A stretch of 17,302 nucleotides of DNA from Christensenella sp. UBA1431 (GCA_002329665.1 DCTV01000075.1:1-17302); one strand, 5' to 3'; shown: positions 6,777 through 14,578, counted from the first letter of the stretch. Numbers and translations are program-made. Notes: generated by a model from the letters alone, not told the origin.

Positions 6777-7828
6777 TTCAGCAGCTCTCCTATCATTATC
6801 ATATCGGTTGCGGTGTATCTCTGGTCGCAGGGGATGGAGAGTATCGTGCGGGCGATCCTTTCGGTTACCGGGAACTTGCTTGCATCGACGGCGTTGTGGA
6901 CCGGCCAGTGCACCGGCGGGTACACCCCTTTACCGATCAAACGCTTTTTCAGCGCGTCGCGTTCTTCGGAAAACACCGGTAAAAATAAAGGGCAGACGCC
7001 GTCTGACAGAACCGGGAAAGCGGGTGAAACGCCTTTAACGTCCCGAAGCGCTTCGAGCAGGACGGCGTAGTTTTCCCTGCGCGCCTTCACCATCGCCTCC
7101 ACCGGGAACCGCCGCGCAACCCCTACGGATTCCTCGTCCGAAGCCTGCGTTGCACAGATTTCCTCAAGGCGCGTTTCCGCGTCCGCGAAACGCGAAAGCA
7201 TCCCCTGCTTCATGGCCGCGTTCCCGGTCTCTATGTATACCCGCTTGGCGGCCAAAGCCGCTTTGCGCATCCCGATATATGTATCGTCGGGAGGGATAGG
7301 CGCCTGCGAGAATTCGCCGCGCCGCGAGACGGCCAGCCCGCCCGCCGGGATACCGAACCATTTGCGCAGGCTCGCGACCAGGTAATCGGCTTCCTCTAAG
7401 ATCCCGCCCACCGAAAAGAGGGTGTGCGTAACGTCGTGCACGACGATCCCGCCCCGCGCCCTGAACGCGGATACGTCGACGCCGCCGTGGTTTATAAACC
7501 CGAAATATCCCACGAGATAGAACACGTCCGCGCCCATTAGCGCTTCTTTGTCCAACACCGGCCTGAACCCGTCGCCGACGTCGTAGAACCGCACGCGACA
7601 GCCCTTATCCAGGAAGGGCTCGATGGTCGATCCGCAGGTGTATGCGGGAAGGTACGCCGTGCGGCGCGTGCGGCTTTTAGCATGGATGTCGTCGAGCACG
7701 TAACACAGCGCGCACTGGCCGCTCATCATGTGCCGTACGTCCCCGGTTATACGCTCCTTTAGGCCGTTGTCTTCCTCCGGAAGGGCGACCGGCCAGAAGT
7801 GGCTCCCAATCTCTTTCGCTCCCGCCAT
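6764..7828 (-). CDS. Divergent DegT/DnrJ/EryC1/StrS-like PLP-dependent aminotransferase
   Basis: A fold-type I PLP enzyme of 354 residues. The order fits the sugar aminotransferase family: SGQCAL near residue 36, then AYLPAYTCGSTIEPFL, a GCRVRFYDV strand, and YLVGYFGF. These are followed by the cofactor-pyridine Asp in VVHDVTHTL (D132) and the Schiff-base Lys in SLRKWFGIPAGG (K156). It is shorter and more divergent than typical DegT enzymes, and SLRKW replaces the usual SF-x-x-x-K arrangement, so the substrate may differ from the common 4-keto sugars. The likely role is making an amino sugar, possibly from the 4-keto product of the CapD-like dehydratase. The start is ATG 7828 with GGGAG at 7837-7841. 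It follows the beta-helix gene after 26 bases and overlaps the FemAB-like gene by 13. PLP-enzyme assignment is firm; the specific reaction is not. Confidence 0.78.
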   Translation of the reverse strand: MAGAKEIGSHFWPVALPEEDNGLKERITGDVRHMMSGQCALCYVLDDIHAKSRTRRTAYLPAYTCGSTIEPFLDKGCRVRFYDVGDGFRPVLDKEALMGADVFYLVGYFGFINHGGVDVSAFRARGGIVVHDVTHTLFSVGGILEEADYLVASLRKWFGIPAGGLAVSRRGEFSQAPIPPDDTYIGMRKAALAAKRVYIETGNAAMKQGMLSRFADAETRLEEICATQASDEESVGVARRFPVEAMVKARRENYAVLLEALRDVKGVSPAFPVLSDGVCPLFLPVFSEERDALKKRLIGKGVYPPVHWPVHNAVDASKFPVTERIARTILSIPCDQRYTATDMIMIGELLKCSE

Positions 7829-7854
7829 CGCATCATCTCCCGCCAGTCGCTTGT

Positions 7855-8964
7855 TTATTCCTCTTTGATGAGCCTGCTGGTCAGGTCGAGGACGTTGTCA
7901 TACACACGGACGTCGGCGGTGGTGTCATGGACCCTGACCTTGCTCGAGGCGATCATGTTGCCGTATATGCTCACGTCGGAGCAGCTTACCGCGATGATGT
8001 TGTTGCCGATGCACCGGTTCCGGTAAACTTCGTAACCCGAGCCGCCGTGGCAGCTGATCGCGCCCGCGGCGCAGCCGTAGATCAGGTTGTCGTGAATCTT
8101 CACACCGTGAGCCCCATAATCGAGCCCCGGCTCGACGTCGATCCCGTACTGCGGGTCGGTGCCGCCGATGCCGAAGATCTCGTTGCCCGCGATGACGCTG
8201 TCGGTCGCGCCCACCACGCTGACGCCCTGCCTGCGGCAGCCGCCGATCCTGCAGCCGTAGACGCGCACGTTCGTGCTCTGCCTCCCGTTCTCGGCGAGCG
8301 GGACGTAGGACCCCTCGAGGATGATGCCGTCGCCGGTGGTGTCGCGTATCTCCATGTCCTGTATCAGCACGTCCGTGCTCGCGGCCACCGCGACGCCGAA
8401 TCCCCATTCGTGCGTGCCGCCTGAACCGTAGTCGTGGCCGTACCGGTCCCCGATCAGCCGCCCGCCGAGCACGGTCACGTCGCTCTTCCCGGCGATCGCG
8501 ATGATGCAGTAGCTGGGGGAGGCGTTCGGCTCGATGATGAGCACGGCGTCCCCCAGGTCGAGCGTCATACCGGACGGCACCTCTATTCCGCCCGTCGGCA
8601 GCTTATAGGGGCTGCTCCAGTCGGACCGGATCAGGTACGTGCCTTCACAAAGACGCACCTTGTCCCAGCCGGTGGCGCTCGCCCAGGCGAGGGCCTGGTT
8701 GATGCCGTCGGTCGTCGCCTGCGCATCCCGGCCGTTGCCGTCGATCCCGAAACGGTCGTTTTCGATCGTATACCACGCTTCTTCCGCGGTATATTCGTAC
8801 CGTCCCGGAAAATCGGCGGCCTGCAGCACAAACATGCCCCTGAAGAGGGAACGGACCGTGCGCCAGTCCACGAAAGCGACGGCGGCGACCGCCAGCAGCG
8901 CTACTGCTATGGCGGCGTACCGCCCTATGCCCGAACGGGCCGTTGTATCCGGCGTCTGTTTCAT
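7855..8964 (-). CDS. Membrane-anchored right-handed parallel beta-helix protein (pectate-lyase-like)
   Basis: A 369-residue protein with a short cytoplasmic tail, one N-terminal hydrophobic helix at about residues 16-32 (signal anchor, no obvious cleavage site), then an extracellular beta-helix domain. The domain starts with a Pectate_lyase_3-like entry (FGIDGNG, TTDGIN, EGTYLI, VPSGMTLDLG) and continues through repeated Asn/Gly/Asp-rich turns. The most conserved stretch, shared with the paralogue at 1-969, is CRRQG-SV-GATDS followed by GTDPQYGIDVE. Those acidic residues are candidates for a catalytic or calcium site, but no residue is proven. In polysaccharide operons such proteins are often lyases, hydrolases or epimerases of the polymer (compare AlgG in alginate synthesis). 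ATG 8964 is chosen for GAGG nine bases upstream (8974-8977). TTG 8979 and ATG 8973 are alternatives; TTG would overlap the preceding stop by four bases. Confidence 0.86.
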   Translation of the reverse strand: MKQTPDTTARSGIGRYAAIAVALLAVAAVAFVDWRTVRSLFRGMFVLQAADFPGRYEYTAEEAWYTIENDRFGIDGNGRDAQATTDGINQALAWASATGWDKVRLCEGTYLIRSDWSSPYKLPTGGIEVPSGMTLDLGDAVLIIEPNASPSYCIIAIAGKSDVTVLGGRLIGDRYGHDYGSGGTHEWGFGVAVAASTDVLIQDMEIRDTTGDGIILEGSYVPLAENGRQSTNVRVYGCRIGGCRRQGVSVVGATDSVIAGNEIFGIGGTDPQYGIDVEPGLDYGAHGVKIHDNLIYGCAAGAISCHGGSGYEVYRNRCIGNNIIAVSCSDVSIYGNMIASSKVRVHDTTADVRVYDNVLDLTSRLIKEE

Positions 8965-8975
8965 GACATCCATCC

Positions 8976-10031
8976 TCAAACGCCGCCGGCCCGGCCGCGA
9001 AGCCTGTTGAGCCTTCTTGAAAACGCGTACCTTTGCGCGTAGGCAACGTAATGGGCCGGCGAGAGCGCCTTTTTCATGAGCTTTGATCGCAGGGACTGCC
9101 GCAGCGGGGCCTGTTTTTTAAGCGCCGCCTTCACCGCCGTGACGAAGAAATGCCGTATGACGGCTTTCCTGAAACAACGCGTATCGAAGACGCGGGCGCG
9201 CGCGTTGGCGTCGAGGAGCCTGTTGGCCCAGTCTTCGGTTTCCGAAAGGGGAATGCCGGGCGAGGCGTTGTCCGTGCAGAAACTGAAGTGCACCGCCATT
9301 TCGCGCGGGGTCGGCGTGATGCCCAGCCAGCCCAGCATGTCGCGCCGCACGCGGTTGGCGCTCGCTTCCTGCAGCTCCCGCGTCGCCGTGGACACCTGCC
9401 TTGCGTGCATCCGGTATTTAAGCAGCACCTTCGGATACTCGAATATCCGCCCGAAGAAGGCGCACCGCGACCAGAGCTCGTAGTCCTCCGCCGCCTTGTA
9501 GTCCGCGTGCGTGCTGTACGTCACGGCATGCGCCTTTAGAAACGAAACCCTGAACATCACGCTCGGGTGGATGACGGGGTTTGAGAAGAACACTTCTGTC
9601 TTCATCCGGTCCGCGTCGCGGATGCCGGCCGAGAAAACGCCGTTTTTGTCCCCGAACATCCGCACCCGGGAGCACAGCACGTCTATGTCCGGCCTTCGCT
9701 GCATGAACCGGACCTGTTTTTCGAGCCTTTGGGGGAGGCAGATGTCGTCGGAGTCCATCCGTGCGACAAATTCCCCGGACGCGCGCGCCAGGGCCCTGTT
9801 GAGCGAATGTGAAACATGCATGTTCCGTTCGTTTCGAAGGAGGATGATCCGCGGGTCGCCCATGGATTCTATGACCCGCACATCTTCGCCGGTGGAAGCG
9901 TCGTCGACGATGATGAATTCGATGTTGGCATAGGTCTGCCCCAGTACGCTTCCGATGGCCGCGCACAGGTATTCCTCAGGCGTATTGTAATTGGGCATCA
10001 CAACGGATACCAGGGGTTCGTTCGCGGTCAT
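8976..10031 (-). CDS. GT2 family glycosyltransferase
   Basis: A GT-A enzyme of 351 residues. It has LVSVVMPNYNTPEEYL at the start, IIVDDASTGED near residue 41, FVARMDSDD (DSDD at 93-96) and the AAEDYELW acceptor/base motif (E182-D183). The C-terminal part is basic and rich in Arg, consistent with membrane-surface association. It would add one sugar to the lipid-linked repeat unit. The start is uncertain. ATG 10031 gives the normal short lead-in to the first strand, with only AAGGG about 13 bases upstream. GTG 10064 would add 11 residues (RLLRKGILPT) and has no ribosome binding site. It follows the polymerase gene after an AT-rich gap with a direct repeat, and its stop lies 11 bases before the beta-helix start. 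It resembles the GT2 at 12414-13226 in motif layout (ARMD-DD, EDY). Confidence 0.9.
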   Translation of the reverse strand: MTANEPLVSVVMPNYNTPEEYLCAAIGSVLGQTYANIEFIIVDDASTGEDVRVIESMGDPRIILLRNERNMHVSHSLNRALARASGEFVARMDSDDICLPQRLEKQVRFMQRRPDIDVLCSRVRMFGDKNGVFSAGIRDADRMKTEVFFSNPVIHPSVMFRVSFLKAHAVTYSTHADYKAAEDYELWSRCAFFGRIFEYPKVLLKYRMHARQVSTATRELQEASANRVRRDMLGWLGITPTPREMAVHFSFCTDNASPGIPLSETEDWANRLLDANARARVFDTRCFRKAVIRHFFVTAVKAALKKQAPLRQSLRSKLMKKALSPAHYVAYAQRYAFSRRLNRLRGRAGGV

Positions 10032-10075
10032 GGTAGGGAGGATGCCCTTTCGTAATAGCCGCACGGGCGCGCTGC

Positions 10076-10095
10076 ATTATCATACATATTATCAT
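10076..10095. repeat. Short direct repeat in an AT-rich island between polymerase and GT2 genes
   Basis: ATTATCAT occurs at 10076-10083 and again at 10088-10095, separated by ACAT and flanked by TGC and GCA. On the transcribed strand it reads ATGATAAT, which resembles a -10 box. I found no -35 element at a suitable distance, so an internal promoter is only a possibility. The second copy overlaps the stop of the polymerase gene. Confidence 0.4.
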
Positions 10096-11243
10096 GCAAT
10101 ATTTATGGCGTCAAACAGGCTTTTATAGGGCAATACGCCGTTGTTATTGTTGATTACGACGTCGAATACCCACAGCGCTGCGAGCACCAGCGCGACATAG
10201 GCCCCCATCCGGTACTGGTCCGAACGGGTCGGCATGCAGCGCACGAGCTGGGGTAGGAGCACGATCCAGGAGACCGCGAAGTACAGCGCCAGCCTGATGA
10301 AAACGGAGTCGATATACCCCAGATGGCTGAACGCGACCTCGAACACCAGAAAAACGAGCCAGAACCGGTTCCTTTCGTCGTGCGCAACCAGCCTTTTTCG
10401 AAACAGCAGGAGGGGCAAGCAGATGGGCGCCCTCAGCAGGAGCAGGCCGACGCCAGGCGACGACTCGGGCTGCAGGCTGAGGGTGCTGAAGAAGGGGATG
10501 CGTTCGAGGACTGAACCGAAGGCCATGGAGCCGAATAAAAACGCGATGAGAGCGAAAAAGACCGCTACCCGGGCTATTTTTTGCCAGCGCTGCTCTCCGC
10601 GGATGACCCAGAAAACGACGACGACGAGCGCCGTCACGTGGAAAGAGGCCGCCACCACGGCCCAGGCCGCCGCCATAGAGTATTTTTGCCGGAACAAATA
10701 GCGCGTGGCGAAGAACATGATGGAGACGGCGATCATCTGCCGCATGATGTTGAGCGTGACCGAATAGAACAGGGCGAAGAAAACGAGCGCCGCCAGCATC
10801 ACCGAGCCTTTTTCGTGGTAGTCCTCGATCGCGCGGTAAAAAAAGAAGAGGGTGATCAGCGCGCAGATCGCGTAGACCATGACCGGGGTGTTGAATACCG
10901 CCTTGACGAAGAAGTTGAGCAGGATGTACCCCGGTTCCGTTATGGGGAGCTGGTAGACGAACTCCCCCAGCGTATCGATTTGGTTCAGGGATGTATATAG
11001 CTGTCCGTAGGTGACGTAGTCCGTCCCCACTTCCCACCTTAAAGAGGACAGCAAAAGGGGCACCGCCAGCGACAGGGCCCACAGCACGAGGGCGGGGCGC
11101 GTGCCCTGCCAGCCGTTCGGGGAGAGCCGTATGGGCCTGGTCCTGCGCTCGTAGAGCTGCGCCAGGCCGGCCAGCGCCGCAGAAAGCAGGAAACATGCGG
11201 CGTACAAAGTCACCGAGTTGCCGTATTGTAACAGATTGCCCAC
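10092..11243 (-). CDS. EpsG/Wzy-type polysaccharide polymerase
   Basis: A polytopic membrane protein of 383 residues with about ten hydrophobic segments. The EpsG-family signature follows the second helix: an Arg, then VGTDY with a further Tyr (R69, G73-T74-D75, Y79), and ITEPGYILLNFFVK a little later. The expected role is joining flipped, lipid-linked repeat units into long chains on the outer face of the membrane. GTG 11243 is chosen because GGGGG sits seven bases upstream (11251-11255), the hydrophobic N-terminus begins right after it, and the resulting 25-base gap to the GT4 stop is normal for this operon. The frame stays open to ATG 11372. That extension would lie inside the GT4 coding end and is low-complexity Ala/Arg/Ser sequence, so it is rejected. 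Confidence 0.87.
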   Translation of the reverse strand: MGNLLQYGNSVTLYAACFLLSAALAGLAQLYERRTRPIRLSPNGWQGTRPALVLWALSLAVPLLLSSLRWEVGTDYVTYGQLYTSLNQIDTLGEFVYQLPITEPGYILLNFFVKAVFNTPVMVYAICALITLFFFYRAIEDYHEKGSVMLAALVFFALFYSVTLNIMRQMIAVSIMFFATRYLFRQKYSMAAAWAVVAASFHVTALVVVVFWVIRGEQRWQKIARVAVFFALIAFLFGSMAFGSVLERIPFFSTLSLQPESSPGVGLLLLRAPICLPLLLFRKRLVAHDERNRFWLVFLVFEVAFSHLGYIDSVFIRLALYFAVSWIVLLPQLVRCMPTRSDQYRMGAYVALVLAALWVFDVVINNNNGVLPYKSLFDAINIA

Positions 11244-11250
11244 GTATCGT

Positions 11251-11255
11251 CCCCC
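11251..11255 (-). promoter_or_regulatory. Ribosome binding site for the GTG start of the polymerase
   Basis: A GGGGG run seven bases before GTG 11243 on the minus strand, in the short spacer after the GT4 stop. Confidence 0.55.
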
Positions 11256-11268
11256 AGCACGGGCAGCT

Positions 11269-12414
11269 TCAGGCCGGCTCGTCGTCCAGGCCGTAAAGCG
11301 CAGCCACCGTGCGCACGTTGGATTTCGCGTCGAAGCCGAGGCGCCGGACGGCTTCGAGGCGCGACGCGGCATCCGGCCGCCTGGCGCGCTCCGTCACGCG
11401 GCCGACGCGCTCCAGCCAGGCCCGCGCCCCGGCGTCAACCGGTATCGTGTTAAGCAGGCCGAGCCCCATGTCCGCTTCTTTCGGGACGCAGGTCGCGGCG
11501 ATTACCGGCGTGCCCGCCGCCTGCGCCTCGACCACCGTAAGGGGCAGCCCTTCGGCGTGCGAAGGGAGCACGAAAGCGTCGAAGCACTGCATGAGCTGCG
11601 GGACGTCTTCCCTCGTTCCGAGGAAAAAGACCGTGTCCGCCACTCCCATTCGGCGGCGTTTTTCGAGCAACTCCCCGTATAGGTCGCCGCTGCCGACGAT
11701 CACGAACCGGCAGTCGAGCCCCGCCGCTTTCGCTTCGGCGGCCATGTCCAGTATGAAGGCGTGGTTCTTGACGGGGTTCAGACGCGCCACGTTCCCGATC
11801 AGCCGGGTGTTGTCGCCCCCGTTACAGCTAAGCACCAGCCTTTCCCTTGCCTGCGGGTCACATTCGGCGTACCCGGTGAGGTCGATCCCGTTGTTGACGA
11901 CCTTCACAAGGCCCCTGTTTGCCGCGCGCCTGCCAAAAAGGGCGATGCCCGCGTACCGGCTGCACGCGCAGAGCTGCGTGGCGTTATTCCTGATGAACGC
12001 CCGTCCGAGGAGTTTTTTCGCGAGGAAGACGGGCGAGCGCATCTTCCGCGTGTCCAGGTGCGCGTGACAGATCCGCCGCGCAACGCCCGCTTTCTTCGCG
12101 GCGAGGGCCGAGAACCCGCCCTGGTAATCGGTGTGTGTGTGCACGGCCGCATACGGCCCGTTTTCCTCGATCACACCGAGGATGATCCGAACGAACTTCC
12201 GTATCCCGACCCTGCTGAGCAGGGGGACGCAAAAGACCCTGCCGCCGAGGCGCCGTATCTCGCCGCCGAGGTCGTCTTCCCCCAGGTCGTGCGCCACGAA
12301 ATCGAACAGGACTCTTTCCCTGTCCATCTCGCGGAAGAGGTTGAGCACCATCATCTCGACGCCGGCGCGCATCGTGGAGGAGAGGACGTGCAGCACGCGT
12401 ACCGGGGCGCCCAT
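11269..12414 (-). CDS. GT4 family glycosyltransferase (EpsF/CapM-like)
   Basis: A complete GT-B enzyme of 381 residues. The start VRVLHVLSSTMRAGVEMMVLNLFREMD and the central VHTHTDYQGGFSA are hallmarks of the EpsF branch. NNGIDLTGY and the donor-domain strand IGNVARLNPVKNHAFIL follow, then the E-x7-E motif EGLPLTVVE (residues 288-296). The expected role is transfer of a hexose or HexNAc to the lipid-linked oligosaccharide with retention of configuration. ATG 12414 overlaps the stop of the upstream GT2 gene by one base (TGATG), so the two are probably translationally coupled. GGAGG lies about ten bases upstream inside that gene. EpsF next to an EpsG-type polymerase repeats the gene order common in Bacillota exopolysaccharide operons. 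Confidence 0.92.
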   Translation of the reverse strand: MGAPVRVLHVLSSTMRAGVEMMVLNLFREMDRERVLFDFVAHDLGEDDLGGEIRRLGGRVFCVPLLSRVGIRKFVRIILGVIEENGPYAAVHTHTDYQGGFSALAAKKAGVARRICHAHLDTRKMRSPVFLAKKLLGRAFIRNNATQLCACSRYAGIALFGRRAANRGLVKVVNNGIDLTGYAECDPQARERLVLSCNGGDNTRLIGNVARLNPVKNHAFILDMAAEAKAAGLDCRFVIVGSGDLYGELLEKRRRMGVADTVFFLGTREDVPQLMQCFDAFVLPSHAEGLPLTVVEAQAAGTPVIAATCVPKEADMGLGLLNTIPVDAGARAWLERVGRVTERARRPDAASRLEAVRRLGFDAKSNVRTVAALYGLDDEPA

Positions 12415-13226
12415 CAGACCCCGCCTCCCGGGGCGTATTTTTTTTCCTGGTATTTCCGTTTCAGCCGGCCGGGGACGAGGCCCGTCAAAAGCGGCTTAAT
12501 AACGAAAAAGAAGCCGCGCGGCAGGAGCCCGAGCGCCTTGAAGCCCCGGTACCGGGTCTTCGCCTCGCGCCACCGCTCGACGAGTTTCACGCGGCGCGGC
12601 CTGCGGGGTTCGAAATATTTTAACAGCGGCTCGTCGAGGTTGCATCCGTGATAGCCGAGGGCGTACATCCGCATGAACAGGTCGTAGTCCTCCGTGCGGA
12701 GCGTGTCCCTGCTCACGCGGTAGCCTCCCGCGGCCAGCAGCGCTTCCCGCCGCATCATGGACGCCGGATGCAGAAACTGGCTGCCCCACAGAAAATCGCG
12801 CTTCTTCGGCCTCGGCAGGCCGAAGCGCCTTCCCCATTCGCCCTGCTCGTCGAAAAGGACGCAACCGGCGCTGACCAGGGCGAAGTCCGGGTTTTGGTCC
12901 AGGAAGGCGGCCTGCCGCGCGAAGCGGTGCGGCATCGCCACGTCGTCGCCGTCCATCCTCGCGACATATGCCCCCGAAGCGTTATTAAGCGCCCGGTTCA
13001 GCGACGCGGCAAGCCCGGCGTTCGTCTCGTTTCTTAAGACCCGTATCCTGCCGTCGCGTTCCTGCCACCGAAGGAGGCGCTCGGCCGAGCCGTCCGTCGA
13101 CGCATCGTCGATCAGTATCATTTCCCAGTCGGAAAACGTCTGCGCGACGATCGAACGGATGCTTTCGTCGACGCTCGAAACGTTGTTATACACCGACATC
13201 AGCACCGATACCCTAGGGCCTGTCAT
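12414..13226 (-). CDS. GT2 family glycosyltransferase
   Basis: A 270-residue GT-A enzyme. It has RVSVLMSVYNNVSSVDESIRSI, then LIDDASTDGS (about 39-47), YVARMDGDD (DGDD at 92-95), a short FLHPASMMRR segment, and the TEDYDLF motif (E179-D180). The C-terminal third is strongly basic with a hydrophobic stretch (RGFFFVIKPLLTGLVPG) that may dip into the membrane. It should add one sugar to the lipid-linked repeat unit; its layout resembles the WaaE/KdtX-like and rhamnosyl-type GT2 groups, but the donor is not identifiable. ATG 13226 has GGAGG six bases upstream, inside the end of the Wzz-like gene. The 14-base overlap suggests translational coupling. Confidence 0.91.
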   Translation of the reverse strand: MTGPRVSVLMSVYNNVSSVDESIRSIVAQTFSDWEMILIDDASTDGSAERLLRWQERDGRIRVLRNETNAGLAASLNRALNNASGAYVARMDGDDVAMPHRFARQAAFLDQNPDFALVSAGCVLFDEQGEWGRRFGLPRPKKRDFLWGSQFLHPASMMRREALLAAGGYRVSRDTLRTEDYDLFMRMYALGYHGCNLDEPLLKYFEPRRPRRVKLVERWREAKTRYRGFKALGLLPRGFFFVIKPLLTGLVPGRLKRKYQEKKYAPGGGV

Positions 13227-14553
13227 CGCTTGCCTCCAACAGCAGGCACTGGTTCGAACTCCGGATGCAGGGGCTTTCCAGGTAACGCCCGTCGGCGTAG
13301 TTCCACACGGCCCAGACCGGGCTGGCCTGCGCCCGTTTCAGCAGGGAAACGGCCGAGAGGACCTCGCCGTACTTCGTTTTCCCGTATCTGAGCACGAGCA
13401 GCGTCGCGTCCATCCCGCCGGTGAACAGGGCCAGTTCCACGTTTTCGAGCAGCGGCGGGCAGTCGACGAGGACGAAGTCGTAGCGGTTCATGGCCTCGGA
13501 GAGCGTCTTCGAGATCGGGCCGATATAGGCGCTGTTGTTTTCCGAGTCGTCCCAGGTGCACACGCAGCCGTCGACGCCGGGGTAGAGCTGCTCCGTAGCC
13601 GGTTCGGCCGCGGGCGGTTCGGCATCCGGCGAGGCTTTCATTTTCACCGTGACGATGAGCACCTTCAGCTTCATGTTGGAAAGGAGCTTCGCTACTTCCG
13701 TGGCGACCCTTGTTGTCCCGCAGTTACCGGTGGGCGCTGTGCACATGACGAGTTTTTTGCCGAGGGTCCCCATCTGCGTCTTGATATGCAGCGCGATGGC
13801 CGCGAGCTGGCGGTGCGAATTGTTCAGCTCGCTCCTGTTGGCCCAGCTCTTCCCCGTGAACACGCGGTCCTTCCCGATTACGCCGATCACGTCGACATCG
13901 CCGCCGTAACGCACCTGCTCGATATCGAAAACGCGTTTGTCGGCCACGCCGAGGAACATCGCGAAGCAAGCGCCGGTTACCAGGCCCAGAAGCGCCCCGA
14001 GGGCGAAGAATAACGACGGCGGCGTCGGTTTGATCTCGCTCTCGGCGGAATAGCCTTCGAGCCAGATCAACGTTCCGGCGTCCGCGTTTTCGGCTATGAC
14101 GTGGGTAAGATATGCTTTTACGGCCTGCGAGATCTGCAGCGCCTGGGCCCTGTCCCGCCACTCGACGGTGAGGGTGACCGCTGCGCTGTTGTCGTTGACT
14201 TCGGCAAGAATCGCCTGGTCGTATTCTTCTTTCGTGATGTCGAAATCGAGGGCGTTCCTAACCGCGTCGCGCACCTGGTTGTTTTGCACCAGCTGCGAGT
14301 AGGTCATCGAGCGCACGATGATGCCCCCGATGCTGTCGGAAACGATGGCGTTCCCGTTGTTGTCGACGTAATAGTACGCCGGGATGAACGTCCTGGAGAC
14401 CTTGTACTTGGGATAGTATCCGCGCCACAGATACAGGGCGGCGGCGGCGAACGCAAACACGATGCAGAAGATGGCGGGCCAGTACCACCTTCTGGCCAGC
14501 GCGCCCATGGCCGAATGCATCGATCTTCGCGTCATTCCCCTGGAAGCGTCCAA
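13213..14553 (-). CDS. Wzz/CpsC chain-length regulator fused to a degenerate BY-kinase-like domain
   Basis: A 446-residue protein. Part one is Wzz-like: a membrane helix at about residues 25-42, an extracytoplasmic region, a Pro-containing pre-helix (KPTPPS) and a second helix at about 179-202. Part two, about 260-446, has the order of a bacterial tyrosine autokinase (CpsD/Wzc C-terminal domain), but its ATP site is broken. The Walker A position reads GNCGTT (276-281) where GEGKST is expected, so the lysine is missing. Walker A' reads VLIVTVKMK with no aspartates. Walker B keeps its Asp in YDFVLVDCPP (D364). No C-terminal tyrosine cluster is present. The frame is intact through all three sites, so a frameshift does not explain this. 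The likely role is setting chain length as a structural partner of the polymerase, without phosphorylation. The start is TTG 14553 (AGGAG about 12 bases upstream); ATG 14535 and ATG 14520 are alternatives. Confidence 0.85.
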   Translation of the reverse strand: MDASRGMTRRSMHSAMGALARRWYWPAIFCIVFAFAAAALYLWRGYYPKYKVSRTFIPAYYYVDNNGNAIVSDSIGGIIVRSMTYSQLVQNNQVRDAVRNALDFDITKEEYDQAILAEVNDNSAAVTLTVEWRDRAQALQISQAVKAYLTHVIAENADAGTLIWLEGYSAESEIKPTPPSLFFALGALLGLVTGACFAMFLGVADKRVFDIEQVRYGGDVDVIGVIGKDRVFTGKSWANRSELNNSHRQLAAIALHIKTQMGTLGKKLVMCTAPTGNCGTTRVATEVAKLLSNMKLKVLIVTVKMKASPDAEPPAAEPATEQLYPGVDGCVCTWDDSENNSAYIGPISKTLSEAMNRYDFVLVDCPPLLENVELALFTGGMDATLLVLRYGKTKYGEVLSAVSLLKRAQASPVWAVWNYADGRYLESPCIRSSNQCLLLEASDDRP

Positions 14554-14578
14554 AATACCCCGTCTCCTTTCGGGTCCG

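Noticed and set aside
11244-11372. N-terminal extension of the polymerase to ATG 11372
   Set aside because: It would overlap the GT4 coding end by over 100 bases with low-complexity sequence, while GTG 11243 has a ribosome binding site and starts the hydrophobic N-terminus.
11761-12651. A 296-codon plus-strand frame opposite the GT4 and GT2 genes
   Set aside because: The composition is typical of a mirrored coding frame (many Arg, Pro, His, Val), and there are no motifs or convincing ribosome binding site.
13700-13760. A frameshift or sequencing error as the cause of the missing P-loop lysine
   Set aside because: The same frame continues without a break into the Walker A' and Walker B regions and both flanks align in phase, so only substitutions explain the change.
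12757-14013. A 418-codon plus-strand open frame opposite the GT2 and Wzz-like genes
   Set aside because: It is antisense to two genes with clear motifs, has no family features, and such long shadow frames are expected in GC-rich coding DNA.
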